NCBI GenBank assembly: GCA_031553225.1 | Contig: JAVBLU010000006.1 | Location: 1 to 10,949 of the forward strand | DNA: 10,949 nucleotides | Direction: 5' to 3' | From: JAVBLU01 sp031553225 | GTDB taxonomy: Bacteria; Bacillota; Clostridia; Christensenellales; UBA1750 | Translations under genes and position numbers: made by a program | Part shown: piece by piece, positions 1 to 6,781 of the stretch | How the letters are laid out: each line of letters begins with the position of its first letter | Position numbering within the stretch: position 1 is the first letter of the stretch | The notes under the pieces: model-generated | What the model was told of the DNA's origin: nothing | What the model saw: the letters and a program-made list of their open reading frames with translations, nothing else | The model's database searches: none

Positions 1-10
1 CGGACGGGCG

Positions 11-15
11 GGAGG
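11..15 (+). promoter_or_regulatory. Ribosome binding site of the glycoside hydrolase gene
   Basis: A GGAGG core lies 8 bases before the ATG at 24. This spacing is good and supports that start. Only 23 bases precede the gene in this window, so its promoter, or any upstream gene of the same operon, cannot be seen. Confidence 0.75.
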
Positions 16-23
16 GAAACAAC

Positions 24-3000
24 ATGTTATATCCGCACAGCAAGGACGAGCGCCTGACGGCGGAACTGTTTAATAACCCGGGGAGCGAGTACCGGGGCAC
101 GCCGTTCTGGTCGTGGAACAACAAGCTGGACGAGGGGCAGTTGTGCCGTCAGATCGATATGCTCAAGGCGATGGGCATGGGCGGCTTTCATATGCACAGC
201 CGCACGGGCATGGCCACGCCCTACCTGTCCGACGAGTTTATGAACAAGGTGAAGGCGTGCGTAGAGAAGGCGCGCAAGGAGAAGATGCTGGCGTGGCTGT
301 ACGACGAGGACCGCTGGCCCTCGGGCGCGGCGGGCGGCATCGTCACCCGGGAGGACCGCTTTCGCGGGCGGTACCTGCTCATCACGCCCACCCCCTACGG
401 GCAGGGGCAGGTCGGGCAGGAAAACATCAGCGCGTCGCGCGGGGGCCGCGGCGAAAACGGCAAACTGCTTGCGCGCTACGCCGTGGCGCTGGACGAGAGC
501 GGGTGCCTTGGCGGCTACCGCCGGCTGGCGCCGGACGAGCAGCCCGGCGGCCCGGAGGCCGTCTGGTACGTATACGTGGAGCTGCAGGGCAAGTCGCCCT
601 GGTACAACAACGAAAGCTATGTGGACACCTTAAACCCCGAAGCCATCAAAAAATTCGTGCAGGTGACGCACGAGCGCTACAAGCAGGCCATCGGAGGGGA
701 CTTTGGCGGCGTGGTGCCCGCCATCTTTACCGATGAGCCGCAGTTTACGCGCAAGGCCAGCCTTGGGTTCGCATCCGAGAAGCGCGACATCAACCTGCCC
801 TGGACGGACGATTTCCCCGCCACCTACAAAGAGGCGTACGGCGCGGACGTGATGGCCACCCTGCCCGAGCTTTTGTGGAACCTGCCGGACGGCAAGCCCT
901 CGCTGGCGCGCTACCGCTACCACGACCACGTGTCCGAGCGTTTCGCCCAGGCGTTTGCCGACACGGTGGGCAACTGGTGCCGCGACAACGGCATCGCTCT
1001 CACCGGCCACATGATGGAGGAGGTGACGCTGGAGTCGCAGACGAACGCCATCGGCGACTGCATGCGCTCCTACCGGTCCTTCCAGCTGCCGGGCATCGAC
1101 ATCTTATGCGACCGGCGCGAGTTTACCACGGCCAAACAGGCGCAGTCCGCCGCCAACCAGTACGGCTGGCCGGGCGTGCTGTCCGAGCTGTACGGGGTGA
1201 CGGGCTGGGAGTTCGACTTCCGCGGCCACAAGCTGCAGGGCGACTGGCAGGCGGCGCTGGGCGTCACGGTGCGCGTGCAGCACCTAACGTGGGTGTCCAT
1301 GGCCGGGGAGGCCAAGCGCGACTATCCGGCGTCCATCGGGTACCAGTCGCCCTGGTGGCGCGAGTACCCGGCCGTGGAGGACCACTTCGCGCGGCTGAAC
1401 ACGGCCTTAACCCGCGGCAAGAATGCGGCGCGCGTGGCGGTGGTGCATCCCGTGGAGAGCTACTGGGTGCAGTACGGGCCCAAGGAGCAGACGGGCGCGA
1501 AGCGCGAGGCGCTGGACCATCACTTCAGCGACGTGACGAACTGGCTGCTGCAGGGCATGATCGACTTCGATTTCCTGTGCGAGTCCACCCTGCCCGCGCA
1601 GTGCAAGGCAGGCGGCGCGCCCCTGCGGGTTGGCGAGATGGCCTACGACGCGGTGGTGGTGCCGCAGTGCGACACCCTGCGCGCCACAACGCTGGAACGC
1701 CTGGAGGCCTTCCAGCGCGCGGGCGGCACGCTTGTGTTTCTGGGCGCGCCGCCCACGCTGTGCGACGCGCAGCCCTCGCCCCGCGCCGCTTTGCTGGCGG
1801 AAAAATCCGTGCGCGCCGACCCGACCGGCATCGCTCTTTTGCACGCGCTTGAGGACGTGCGCATGGTGGACGTGCGCGAGAGCAACGGTCTGCCCGTAAA
1901 GAACCTGCTGCACCAGCTGCGAAACGACGGCAGCGGCAAATGGCTGTTCCTGTGCCAGGCGCAAAACCCCGCCTCGCCGGACGTGCCGCGCCGCCAGTCC
2001 ATCGCCGTGCGCGTGCGGGGCAGCTTTGCCGCCGTGCTCTTTGACACGCTCACGGGCCAGATCGCGCCCGTGCCCTGCACGCACGCGGGCGGGTGGACGC
2101 TCATCGACGCGGCCCTTAACCTGCACGACTCGCTTTTGTACCGCCTGGAGCCCGCGTCCGCGGCGCAGGCCGCCGCGCGCGCCGAAAAGGCCGAGTACGG
2201 GCCGCCCGCGTATCTCACCGGCACGCACGCCGTCACCCTGGACGAGCCGAACGTGCTGCTTCTGGACGTGGCGGAGTACCGCTTCGACGGCGGCGATGCG
2301 TGGCAGGCCCGCGAGGAGCTGCTGCGCATCGACAACCAGATCCGCAGGTCGGCCGGCTACCCGCTGCGCCAGGGCCACGTGGCGCAGCCGTGGGTGGTGC
2401 CGGACGAGCCGGCCGCGCACACGGCGCACCTGCGTTTTATCATCAACAGCGAGACGGCGCTGTCCGGCTGCCTTCTGGCCTGCGAAAACGCCCAGGACGT
2501 GACCGCCGTTTTAAACGGCCAAAGGGTGACGTCCGCCCCGTCGGGCTTTTTCACCGACGAATCCATTATGACGCGCGCGCTTCCGGCCCTTCGGGCGGGC
2601 GAGAACGAGCTGTTGCTGTCCGTGCCGGTATCCCCGCGCATGGGGCTTGAGTGGTGCTATCTGCTGGGCGATTTCGGCGTGCGCGTGGAAGGCACCAGCC
2701 GCACCCTAACGCCCAAGGTGACCGCCCTTGGCTTTGGCGACTACACCGCGCAGGGCCTGCCGTACTACGGCGGCAACGTCACCTACCACGTGGAGGCCGA
2801 TCTGGCCGGGGCGTCCCTGCTCACCGTGCCGCAATACCGCGGGGGCCTGCTCACCGTGGCCGTGGACGGGGGCGCGCCCCGGCGTCTGATCTACGCGCCC
2901 TACCAGATGGAGCTTAACCTGCCCGCGGGCAGGCACCGCCTGGACATCACCTGCTATGGGCACCGCTACAACTGCTTCGGCGCGGTGCACAACTGCAACG

Positions 3001-3122
3001 ACCTGACCACCTGGCACGGCCCGGGCGCCTGGCGCACCGAGGACGAGGCGTGGTCGTACGAATACCGCCTGCGCAGAACCGGCGTGCTCGTCAGCCCCAT
3101 GATCCAGCCCCGCAAAGGGTAA
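24..3122 (+). CDS. Glycoside hydrolase, GH106-like (alpha-L-rhamnosidase-related)
   Basis: This 1032-residue protein probably hydrolyses a glycosidic bond in a plant or host polysaccharide or oligosaccharide. The N-terminus carries the signature of the large bacterial GH106-like group: YRGTPFWSWN (23-32), then QIDMLKAMGMGGFHMHSRTG (43-62) and WLYDEDRWPSG (91-101). The catalytic TIM-barrel-like part spans about residues 20-460. Conserved acidic motifs FTDEPQ (235-240), GHMMEE (328-333) and LSELYG (386-391) are candidate active-site segments; assigning roles to them is inference. Residues about 468-580 resemble the GATase-like domain seen in large glycosidases (YDAVVVPQCDTL, then GGTLVFLG). The last 300 or so residues look like beta-sandwich, galactose-binding-like modules. 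There is no signal peptide or membrane segment, so it probably acts in the cytoplasm on imported oligosaccharides. Its length fits the group. A xylulokinase gene follows after 88 bases. The family assignment is fairly secure, but the sugar specificity is not known. Confidence 0.82.
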   Translation: MLYPHSKDERLTAELFNNPGSEYRGTPFWSWNNKLDEGQLCRQIDMLKAMGMGGFHMHSRTGMATPYLSDEFMNKVKACVEKARKEKMLAWLYDEDRWPSGAAGGIVTREDRFRGRYLLITPTPYGQGQVGQENISASRGGRGENGKLLARYAVALDESGCLGGYRRLAPDEQPGGPEAVWYVYVELQGKSPWYNNESYVDTLNPEAIKKFVQVTHERYKQAIGGDFGGVVPAIFTDEPQFTRKASLGFASEKRDINLPWTDDFPATYKEAYGADVMATLPELLWNLPDGKPSLARYRYHDHVSERFAQAFADTVGNWCRDNGIALTGHMMEEVTLESQTNAIGDCMRSYRSFQLPGIDILCDRREFTTAKQAQSAANQYGWPGVLSELYGVTGWEFDFRGHKLQGDWQAALGVTVRVQHLTWVSMAGEAKRDYPASIGYQSPWWREYPAVEDHFARLNTALTRGKNAARVAVVHPVESYWVQYGPKEQTGAKREALDHHFSDVTNWLLQGMIDFDFLCESTLPAQCKAGGAPLRVGEMAYDAVVVPQCDTLRATTLERLEAFQRAGGTLVFLGAPPTLCDAQPSPRAALLAEKSVRADPTGIALLHALEDVRMVDVRESNGLPVKNLLHQLRNDGSGKWLFLCQAQNPASPDVPRRQSIAVRVRGSFAAVLFDTLTGQIAPVPCTHAGGWTLIDAALNLHDSLLYRLEPASAAQAAARAEKAEYGPPAYLTGTHAVTLDEPNVLLLDVAEYRFDGGDAWQAREELLRIDNQIRRSAGYPLRQGHVAQPWVVPDEPAAHTAHLRFIINSETALSGCLLACENAQDVTAVLNGQRVTSAPSGFFTDESIMTRALPALRAGENELLLSVPVSPRMGLEWCYLLGDFGVRVEGTSRTLTPKVTALGFGDYTAQGLPYYGGNVTYHVEADLAGASLLTVPQYRGGLLTVAVDGGAPRRLIYAPYQMELNLPAGRHRLDITCYGHRYNCFGAVHNCNDLTTWHGPGAWRTEDEAWSYEYRLRRTGVLVSPMIQPRKG

Positions 3123-3161
3123 ACGCCGCCGGGCAGGGCGGACGGCCCTGCGCAACCCATC

Positions 3162-3191
3162 GGCGCAAGAGCCCCGCGGGGCTCTTGCGCC
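3162..3191 (+). terminator. Perfect 30-bp palindrome between the hydrolase gene and xylB (possible attenuator or terminator)
   Basis: Bases 3162-3191 form a perfect palindrome with 15-base arms, centred on GCCCC|GGGGC-type sequence around 3176/3177. As RNA it would fold into a hairpin of about 13 pairs with a tetraloop. No run of T follows (CCAATACAGG comes next), so it is not a classical intrinsic terminator. It ends only 7 bases before the xylB ribosome binding site. A smaller CAGGGC/GCCCTG hairpin (3134-3150) lies just upstream. It could lower read-through, protect the upstream mRNA end after processing, or bind a dimeric protein as DNA. Which role applies is inference. Confidence 0.4.
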
Positions 3192-3198
3192 CCAATAC

Positions 3199-3205
3199 AG
3201 GAGGG
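3199..3205 (+). promoter_or_regulatory. Ribosome binding site of xylB
   Basis: AGGAGGG lies 5 bases before the ATG at 3211, which fixes this start. The site sits immediately after the 30-bp palindrome. Confidence 0.7.
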
Positions 3206-3210
3206 TAAAC

Positions 3211-4746
3211 ATGGCGAAGCATATCATGGTGGGCGTGGACATCGGCACGTCCGGCACGAAGACCATTCTGGTCGGCCCGGACGGGCGGGTTCTTGCGTCG
3301 CACACAGCGGAGTACCCGCTGTCCACGCCCCGGCCGGGCTGGGCGGAGCAGGAGCCGGCCCACTGGTGGGCGGCCGTTGTAGAGACGCTGAAGGCCGTGC
3401 TGGCAAAGGCGAACGTTAGCCGGGACGACCTGGCGGGCCTGGGCCTGTCCGGCCAGATGCACGGCATGGTGGCGCTGGACCGCGAAAGACGCGTCGTGCG
3501 CCCGGCCATCCTTTGGTGCGACGGCCGCACCGGCCCGCAGTGCGAGGCGGCCACGGCCGCGGCGGGCGGGCTGTCCGGCCTGCTGCAGCTGACGAACAAC
3601 CGCATGCTTCCGGGCTATACGGGCGGCAAGATCCTGTGGATGCGCGAAGCCGAGCCGGACAACTACGCCCGCACGGCGCTCGTCCTCAACCCCAAGGACT
3701 ACATCCGCTACCTGCTGACGGGCGCCTTGGCCACCGAGGTGTCCGACGCCAGCGGCACGGGGCTGTTCAACGTGCGCGAGCGGCGCTTCAGCGACGAGCT
3801 GCTGGGCAAGCTGAACATCCCGCGCTCCTTCTTCCCCAAATGCTACGAGTCCGCCGAGGTGATCGCGGGCGTCAGCGCGCAGGCGGCCGCGCTCACGGGC
3901 CTGCCCGAAGGGCTGCCCGTGGTGGGCGGGGGCGGGGACGCGGTCATCCAAACCACGGGCACGGGGCTTGTGAAGCCGGGCGTGCTGGGCGTGGTCATCG
4001 GCACGTCCGGCGTGGTGGCCATGGGCCTTTCCGGCTACAAGAGGAACGAGGGCGACCTGCAGGTGTTCTGCAACAACGGCCCGGGCCTGTGGCACGCCAT
4101 GGGCGTGACACTGGCGGCGGGCGGGTCGTACCGCTGGTGGCGCGACGCGCTGTGCGCCCCGGAATGCGATCAGGCCAGGGCCGAGGGCGTGTCGCCCTAC
4201 GACGTGATGGGCCGCATGGCGCAGGCTTCCCGGCCCGGCGCGAACCGGCTGCTGTTCCTGCCGTACCTAACCGGCGAGCGCTGCCCGCACTCCGACCCGG
4301 ACGCGCGCGGCGCGTTCGTCGGGCTGCACCTGCAGCACAACAAGGCCGACATGACGCGCGCGGTGATGGAGGGCATCACCTACTCGCTGCGCTCGGTGGC
4401 CGAGCTGATCTATGCGATGGATCCGGGCATGCCCCGCGACAAGGTGGTCGCCTCGGGCGGCGGCGCCATGTCGCCGCTGTGGCGGCAGGTGCTCAGCGAC
4501 GTGCTGCAGCAAAGCGTGGTCACGCTGTCCGGGTCCGGCGAGGGCGGGGCGTACGGTGCGGCGCTCGTGGCGGGCGTCGGGTGCCGCGTGTTCTCCTCGC
4601 TGGACGAGGCGATCGGCGTGTTGCGCGAGGAGACCCGCACCGAACCGAACCCCGAAAACCGCGCCGTGTACCAGGATCTGTACGGCGTGTACCAGGGCCT
4701 TTATCCGGCCATGGCCGCGTCCATGCACGCGCTGGCCCGCGCATGA
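3211..4746 (+). CDS. xylB: Xylulokinase (FGGY family carbohydrate kinase)
   Basis: This kinase transfers phosphate from ATP to D-xylulose, giving D-xylulose 5-phosphate for the pentose phosphate pathway; it acts in the cytoplasm. The 511-residue length is normal for the family. The N-terminal FGGY half begins with the phosphate-binding segment VGVDIGTSGTK (7-17). It continues with the sugar-site motif SGQMHG (80-85), LWCDGR (101-106), MLPGYTGGK (132-140) and NPKDYIRYLLTG (160-171). The catalytic aspartate is D243 in VGGGGDA. The C-terminal half has GTSGVVA, LPYLTGERCPH and the nucleotide-site segment ASGGGAMSPLWRQ. The QMHG and GGGGDA motifs favour xylulokinase over glycerol or gluconate kinases, although a related ketose substrate cannot be excluded. 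It lies in the same direction as the hydrolase gene, 88 bases away, and overlaps the next gene by 4 bases (ATGA). No xylose isomerase or transporter is in the window. Confidence 0.92.
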   Translation: MAKHIMVGVDIGTSGTKTILVGPDGRVLASHTAEYPLSTPRPGWAEQEPAHWWAAVVETLKAVLAKANVSRDDLAGLGLSGQMHGMVALDRERRVVRPAILWCDGRTGPQCEAATAAAGGLSGLLQLTNNRMLPGYTGGKILWMREAEPDNYARTALVLNPKDYIRYLLTGALATEVSDASGTGLFNVRERRFSDELLGKLNIPRSFFPKCYESAEVIAGVSAQAAALTGLPEGLPVVGGGGDAVIQTTGTGLVKPGVLGVVIGTSGVVAMGLSGYKRNEGDLQVFCNNGPGLWHAMGVTLAAGGSYRWWRDALCAPECDQARAEGVSPYDVMGRMAQASRPGANRLLFLPYLTGERCPHSDPDARGAFVGLHLQHNKADMTRAVMEGITYSLRSVAELIYAMDPGMPRDKVVASGGGAMSPLWRQVLSDVLQQSVVTLSGSGEGGAYGAALVAGVGCRVFSSLDEAIGVLREETRTEPNPENRAVYQDLYGVYQGLYPAMAASMHALARA

Positions 4747-5090
4747 GCGGCCCGGACCGCATCAACTACGCCGACGTACCGGACGCGCCCGAAGCGGCCC
4801 CGCCTCCGCAGGAGCTGCTGAGCGCCCAGACGCACTGGTCCTACGAGGCGCTGGTTGCGGCCGCGCAGGCGGGCGACGAGGAAGCCTTCGCCGCCCTGCG
4901 CGAGCGGCTCTCCCCCGCAACGGCCCGGCTGGCCGATTGGTACGCGCCCGTGGGGCACAAGCAGCGCGTCGCGCAGGAGATATGGCGCGAGGCCCGCGCC
5001 CGCCTGCACACGCTTGGCGAACCCAGGCTTTTCCGCTCGTGGTTGTTTTGCCTGGGCCGCTCCCTCAGCGAGCAGGCCCGCGGCGGATAG
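4743..5090 (+). CDS. Small protein resembling ECF sigma factor region 2 only
   Basis: The ATG overlaps the xylB stop codon (ATGA at 4743-4746), and no Shine-Dalgarno sequence precedes it, so translation is probably coupled to xylB. The product has 115 residues. After a proline-rich, acidic stretch (about 1-30), residues 35-113 follow the pattern of sigma-70 region 2 in ECF factors. AAAQAGDEEAFAALRERLSP (39-58) matches the usual A-x-x-GDEEAF-x-x-L-x-x-R-x-x-P opening. VAQEIWREARARLHTL (76-91) matches the core-binding VQEVFLRAWRxLxxL helix. FRSWLFCLGRSLSEQARGG (97-115) matches FRxWLxxIARNLxxDxxR of region 2.3-2.4. The protein stops there: region 4, which reads the -35 element, is absent, and no frame downstream restores it. 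The usual D-A-E-D before VQE is replaced by H-K-Q-R. It may be a decayed sigma factor, or a small core-binding protein. The homology is by eye only and its function is unknown. Confidence 0.6.
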   Translation: MSGPDRINYADVPDAPEAAPPPQELLSAQTHWSYEALVAAAQAGDEEAFAALRERLSPATARLADWYAPVGHKQRVAQEIWREARARLHTLGEPRLFRSWLFCLGRSLSEQARGG

Positions 5091-5389
5091 CCTAAAAGCG
5101 AGGCCCGCCGCCTCTGTTTCAGTGCGCTGCCGCCTGACGGGTGGGCCATGCCCCCCTTCGCCCGCTGCGCGCACCGGCCTTCCGGGATGCCGTATGCGCG
5201 GAATCGCTGCGCGGCGTCTCCTACCTGTGCAAACGGCGTAAGGCGCGGGAGATCCGCGGCTTACGCCTCGTTCCGGCAGGCCTGCGCCGCGGCCTCGTGC
5301 GGAAGACTCGGTCTCTTTCGGGTCATACAATCCTGCCCGGTGCCCACTCACACGTCGGTATCAGAATTTGAGCTTTTCTGGTAAGTGAC
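5091..5389. other. Non-coding interval with no supported gene
   Basis: I see no gene here that I can support. The short open frames at 5141-5371 and 5148-5384 lack good ribosome binding sites and have arginine- and cysteine-rich compositions typical of chance frames in G+C-rich DNA. A weak hairpin GAGGC-CCGCC-GCCTC (5100-5114), followed by TGTTTC, lies just after the small sigma-like gene and may end its transcript, though it has only 5 pairs. A longer hairpin is at 5235-5267. The sequence becomes AT-richer from about 5361 towards the promoter of the next gene. Confidence 0.5.
5235..5267. repeat. Long imperfect inverted repeat (hairpin)
   Basis: GGCGTAAG (5235-5242) pairs with CTTACGCC (5260-5267). 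The inner arms CGCGG (5244-5248) and CCGCG (5254-5258) extend the stem to 13 pairs with one G.G mismatch and a GAGAT loop. There is no T run on the + side (TCGTTCCGG follows). It could end or stabilise the xylB transcript, form part of a small RNA, or act as a DNA site. The sequence alone does not choose among these. Confidence 0.45.
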
Positions 5390-5418
5390 TAGCAATTTTG
5401 CCATAATCATGCTATACT
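5390..5418 (+). promoter_or_regulatory. Extended -10 promoter of the BTAD regulator gene
   Basis: TGCTATACT (5410-5418) matches the extended -10 consensus TGnTATAAT, with TATACT at 5413-5418. It lies in the only AT-rich patch of the area. The hexamer 17 bases upstream, TAGCAA (5390-5395), is a poor -35, which is acceptable for an extended -10 promoter. Transcription would begin near 5425, giving a leader of about 75 bases before the ATG at 5499. A second weaker -10-like box, CATAAT, lies at 5402-5407. Confidence 0.55.
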
Positions 5419-5483
5419 CAGCACGATTCGATCATTTTGGCGCTCGGGGCCGCGCGTGCTCCGCCGCTCCGAGATGCGCATGT

Positions 5484-5489
5484 GAGAGG
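5484..5489 (+). promoter_or_regulatory. Ribosome binding site deciding the regulator start
   Basis: GAGAGG (5484-5489) lies 9 bases before the ATG at 5499, a usable spacing. It directly abuts the in-frame ATG at 5490, which is too close. The farthest in-frame ATG, at 5385, precedes the predicted promoter and so cannot be used from it. The start at 5499 is therefore preferred. Confidence 0.55.
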
Positions 5490-5498
5490 ATGGAGAGC

Positions 5499-6725
5499 AT
5501 GGCCAAGAAATATGACCGGCAGGCGAGCGATCACAGCCTGAAGATCACCACCTTCGGCACCTTTACGGTCACCATCGACGGGCGCGCCGTGTCGGAGGAC
5601 TCCAAGCGCCAGCAGAAGATATGGACGCTGCTCAAGTTCATCTTAACCAACCGCAAGCGCCGCATTCCGCCCGAGAGCTTCTTCGACGTTTTGTGGAGCG
5701 GGGAGAACTGCGATAACCCGCAAAAGGCGCTGCAGAACCTCATCTACCGGCTGCGGCTCGTGCTGGCGCAGGGCGACAAGGACCGCGGGGAGAGCTACAT
5801 CCAGTTTACGCAGGGGTGTTACGTGTGGAACCCGCAGGATCCCTGCGAGCTGGACGTGGACGTCTTTGAAAAGCAGAACAGCCTGGGCCTCTCCCGCGAG
5901 CAGCACGGCGACGAGGAAGGCGCAATCGAGGCGTATCTGGACGCGCTGAAGGCGTACCAGGGCCCGTACCTCGCCGAGAACGCCTCGCTTCCGTGGGTGA
6001 TCCCGGCGGCGAACGGCTTCAAGCGCCTGTACGTCAACATCGCCACGCGCGTCGTCGCCCACCTGAAAAACGCCGGCCGCCACGAGGACATCGCCCGCGT
6101 ATGCGAGGCGGCTTTCCTGGTGGAGCCGTTTGAGGAGCCTCTGCACGCGGCCTTCATCGACGCGCTTATCGGCATGGACAAGCCCAAGGAAGCGCGCATG
6201 CACTACGAGTACATTACGGCGGCGCTGTACCGCGAGTTTGGGGTGCGCCCCTCGCAGATCCTGCGCGATTCCTTCCAGCGGCTGAACGAGGGCACCGCGT
6301 CGGTGAACATGGATCTGGACGTGCTGCAGGAGTTGCTGGCCGAGAAGCAGGAGACGAGCGAGGCGTTCTTCTGCGACCCGGAACTGTTCCGTTCCATTTA
6401 CAAGCTGGAAGCCCGCCGGGCGGCGCGCACGGGGCAGGTGGTGTTCCTTGTGCTGTTCACGGTGCTGACCCAAAACTACCAAATGCCCGACAACCGCCTG
6501 CTGAAGGGCGCCATGGACGCGCTGTGCGACGTGCTGCTCGTGCACCTGCGGCGCGGTGACGTGGTGTCGCGCTGGAATGATTCGCAGTACATCGTGATGC
6601 TTACCTCGCTGACCTATGAGGACGGCGAGATGGTCGTGCGCCGTCTGTGCGACCGCTTCAACGCCAAGCACATGTCCTCGGGCGTGCTCATACGCCACAA
6701 GCTGCAGCCCGTATCGGCGACATAG
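5499..6725 (+). CDS. BTAD-domain (SARP-like) transcriptional regulator with a degenerate GGDEF-like C-terminus
   Basis: This 408-residue cytoplasmic protein probably binds DNA and regulates transcription. Residues about 13-110 form an OmpR/SARP-type winged helix (LKITTFGTFTVTIDGR, then LWSGENCDNPQKALQNLIYR). Residues about 118-262 are the bacterial transcriptional activator (BTAD) TPR-like domain, containing AYQGPYLAENASLPWV, EPLHAAFIDAL and YREFGVRPSQILR, which is characteristic of the family. Residues about 290-400 look like a degenerate GGDEF fold. RRGDVVSRWNDSQYIVML (351-368) aligns with RxxDxxxRxGGDEFxxxL, but NDSQY stands in place of GGDEF, so cyclase activity is not expected. There is no receiver domain, so it is not a classical response regulator. 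It has its own promoter and is followed by a strong terminator, so it is likely monocistronic. It may control the adjacent sugar genes, but the sequence does not prove this. Confidence 0.82.
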   Translation: MAKKYDRQASDHSLKITTFGTFTVTIDGRAVSEDSKRQQKIWTLLKFILTNRKRRIPPESFFDVLWSGENCDNPQKALQNLIYRLRLVLAQGDKDRGESYIQFTQGCYVWNPQDPCELDVDVFEKQNSLGLSREQHGDEEGAIEAYLDALKAYQGPYLAENASLPWVIPAANGFKRLYVNIATRVVAHLKNAGRHEDIARVCEAAFLVEPFEEPLHAAFIDALIGMDKPKEARMHYEYITAALYREFGVRPSQILRDSFQRLNEGTASVNMDLDVLQELLAEKQETSEAFFCDPELFRSIYKLEARRAARTGQVVFLVLFTVLTQNYQMPDNRLLKGAMDALCDVLLVHLRRGDVVSRWNDSQYIVMLTSLTYEDGEMVVRRLCDRFNAKHMSSGVLIRHKLQPVSAT

Positions 6726-6736
6726 CCAAATGGACG

Positions 6737-6774
6737 AAAGCGGCCGGCGGAAGGGCTCTTCCGCCGGCCGCTTT
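6737..6774. terminator. Bidirectional terminator between convergent genes
   Basis: AAAGCGGCCGGCGGAAG (6737-6753) and CTTCCGCCGGCCGCTTT (6758-6774) form a perfect 17-bp stem with a 4-base loop (GGCT). It starts 12 bases after the regulator stop codon (6725) and ends 8 bases before the stop codon of the convergent glycosylase gene (6782). The A and T triplets at the stem ends give a short U tract in either direction. Position and symmetry suggest it serves both transcripts. Confidence 0.82.
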
Positions 6775-6781
6775 GCGCGCC

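Noticed and set aside
1407..2429. Long minus-strand open frame of 340 codons inside the hydrolase gene
   Set aside because: It lies wholly opposite a recognised gene, and its product is rich in H, R, A and V with no recognisable motif. Such frames arise by chance in G+C-rich coding DNA.
5141..5384. Small open frames that might encode a sigma region 4 or a small protein
   Set aside because: Neither frame shows a helix-turn-helix pattern such as the usual LSYxEIAxxLGIS-type segment, and neither has a good ribosome binding site.
5398..5403. TTGCCA as a -35 box for the TATACT at 5413
   Set aside because: The spacing is only 9 bases, far short of the required 16-18.
5385..5498. N-terminal extension of the regulator from the ATG at 5385
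   Set aside because: That ATG lies before the predicted promoter, lacks a ribosome binding site, and would add 38 residues unlike the family. The conserved winged helix starts soon after the ATG at 5499.
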